DNA of 64,000 nucleotides from Isochrysis galbana (taxonomy: Eukaryota > Haptophyta > Isochrysidales > Isochrysidaceae). The stretch is from contig CM030936.1 of assembly GCA_018136815.1 (NCBI GenBank), forward strand, positions 4,044,474 through 4,108,473. Direction: 5' to 3'. Positions within the stretch are counted from its first letter, which is position 1, and each line of letters begins with the position of its first letter. This document shows, piece after piece, positions 63,981 through 64,000 of the stretch. The position numbers were made by a program, and so were the translations under genes. The notes beneath the pieces were generated by a model. That model did not search any database. It was not told where the DNA came from and saw nothing but the letters and a program-made list of their open reading frames with translations.

Positions 63981-64000
63981 CTTCCTGCCGGCTTCCTTGC

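Overview
This window is nuclear DNA of a GC-rich, intron-bearing unicellular eukaryote, most likely a microalga; a haptophyte is my best guess, but nothing here proves the lineage. The grounds are GT-AG introns of roughly 100-1000 nt, eukaryote-only families (tubulin-tyrosine-ligase-like protein, eIF3i, heat shock factor, Ulp1-type SUMO protease, Shaker-type K+ channel, mitochondrial carrier, EDR2-C domain protein), a carotenoid-type desaturase, and abundant LINE, Ty3/gypsy and cut-and-paste transposon debris. No rRNA, operon, CRISPR array or bacterial gene order is present.

Layout. 1-5 kb: the start of a TTL-like gene (minus, runs off the left edge) and a four-exon EDR2-C gene (plus). 5.5-8.35 kb: a LINE reverse-transcriptase element (minus). 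9.3-10.1 kb: a predicted secreted protein. 10.5-11.2 kb: dispersed repeats. 11.8-13.4 kb: a four-exon, 8-TM membrane protein (minus). 14.7-17.8 kb: a decayed Ty3/gypsy region carrying a captured LRR fragment. 19.1-21.1 kb: a CrtI-like desaturase. 21.9-26.7 kb: repeats, a frameshifted RI-type LRR gene and a ribonucleotide reductase large-subunit 3' end. 26.9-28.5 kb: an SLC25A39/40-like carrier in four exons. 28.7-30.8 kb: repeats. 31.9-34.9 kb: a six-exon heat shock factor (minus), divergent from a four-exon Ulp1-family protease at 36.4-40.1 kb, with about 1 kb of GA/CA microsatellite between them. 40.5-42 kb: a LINE 5' fragment and repeats. 42.6-43.6 kb: eIF3i (minus). 45.5-47.4 kb: repeats that pair with copies at 25.6 and 15.2 kb. 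48.6-51.4 kb: an eight-exon voltage-gated K+ channel. 52.6-53.6 kb: a probable transposase C-terminus. 55.3-60.6 kb: a 1754-aa IQ/coiled-coil/EF-hand protein. 61.1-63.4 kb: a broken IS5-type transposase followed by a 20-bp minisatellite of about 68 copies. 63.7-64 kb: a tRNA-like repeat.

The genes are not a functional cluster; they are ordinary housekeeping, signalling and transport genes scattered in transposon-rich DNA. Exons were joined by eye from conserved motifs, reading phase and GT/AG sites; in almost every reconstructed gene the joints are mutually consistent, with most introns in phase 0 and many donors reading GTGCGN or GTGAGN. The most notable items are a Ulp1-type protease whose catalytic domain is split by a large insert with two ubiquitin-interacting motifs, an 86-bp perfect polypurine inverted repeat in the HSF first intron, a family of repeats sharing one palindromic terminus, and an LRR fragment inside a retroelement.
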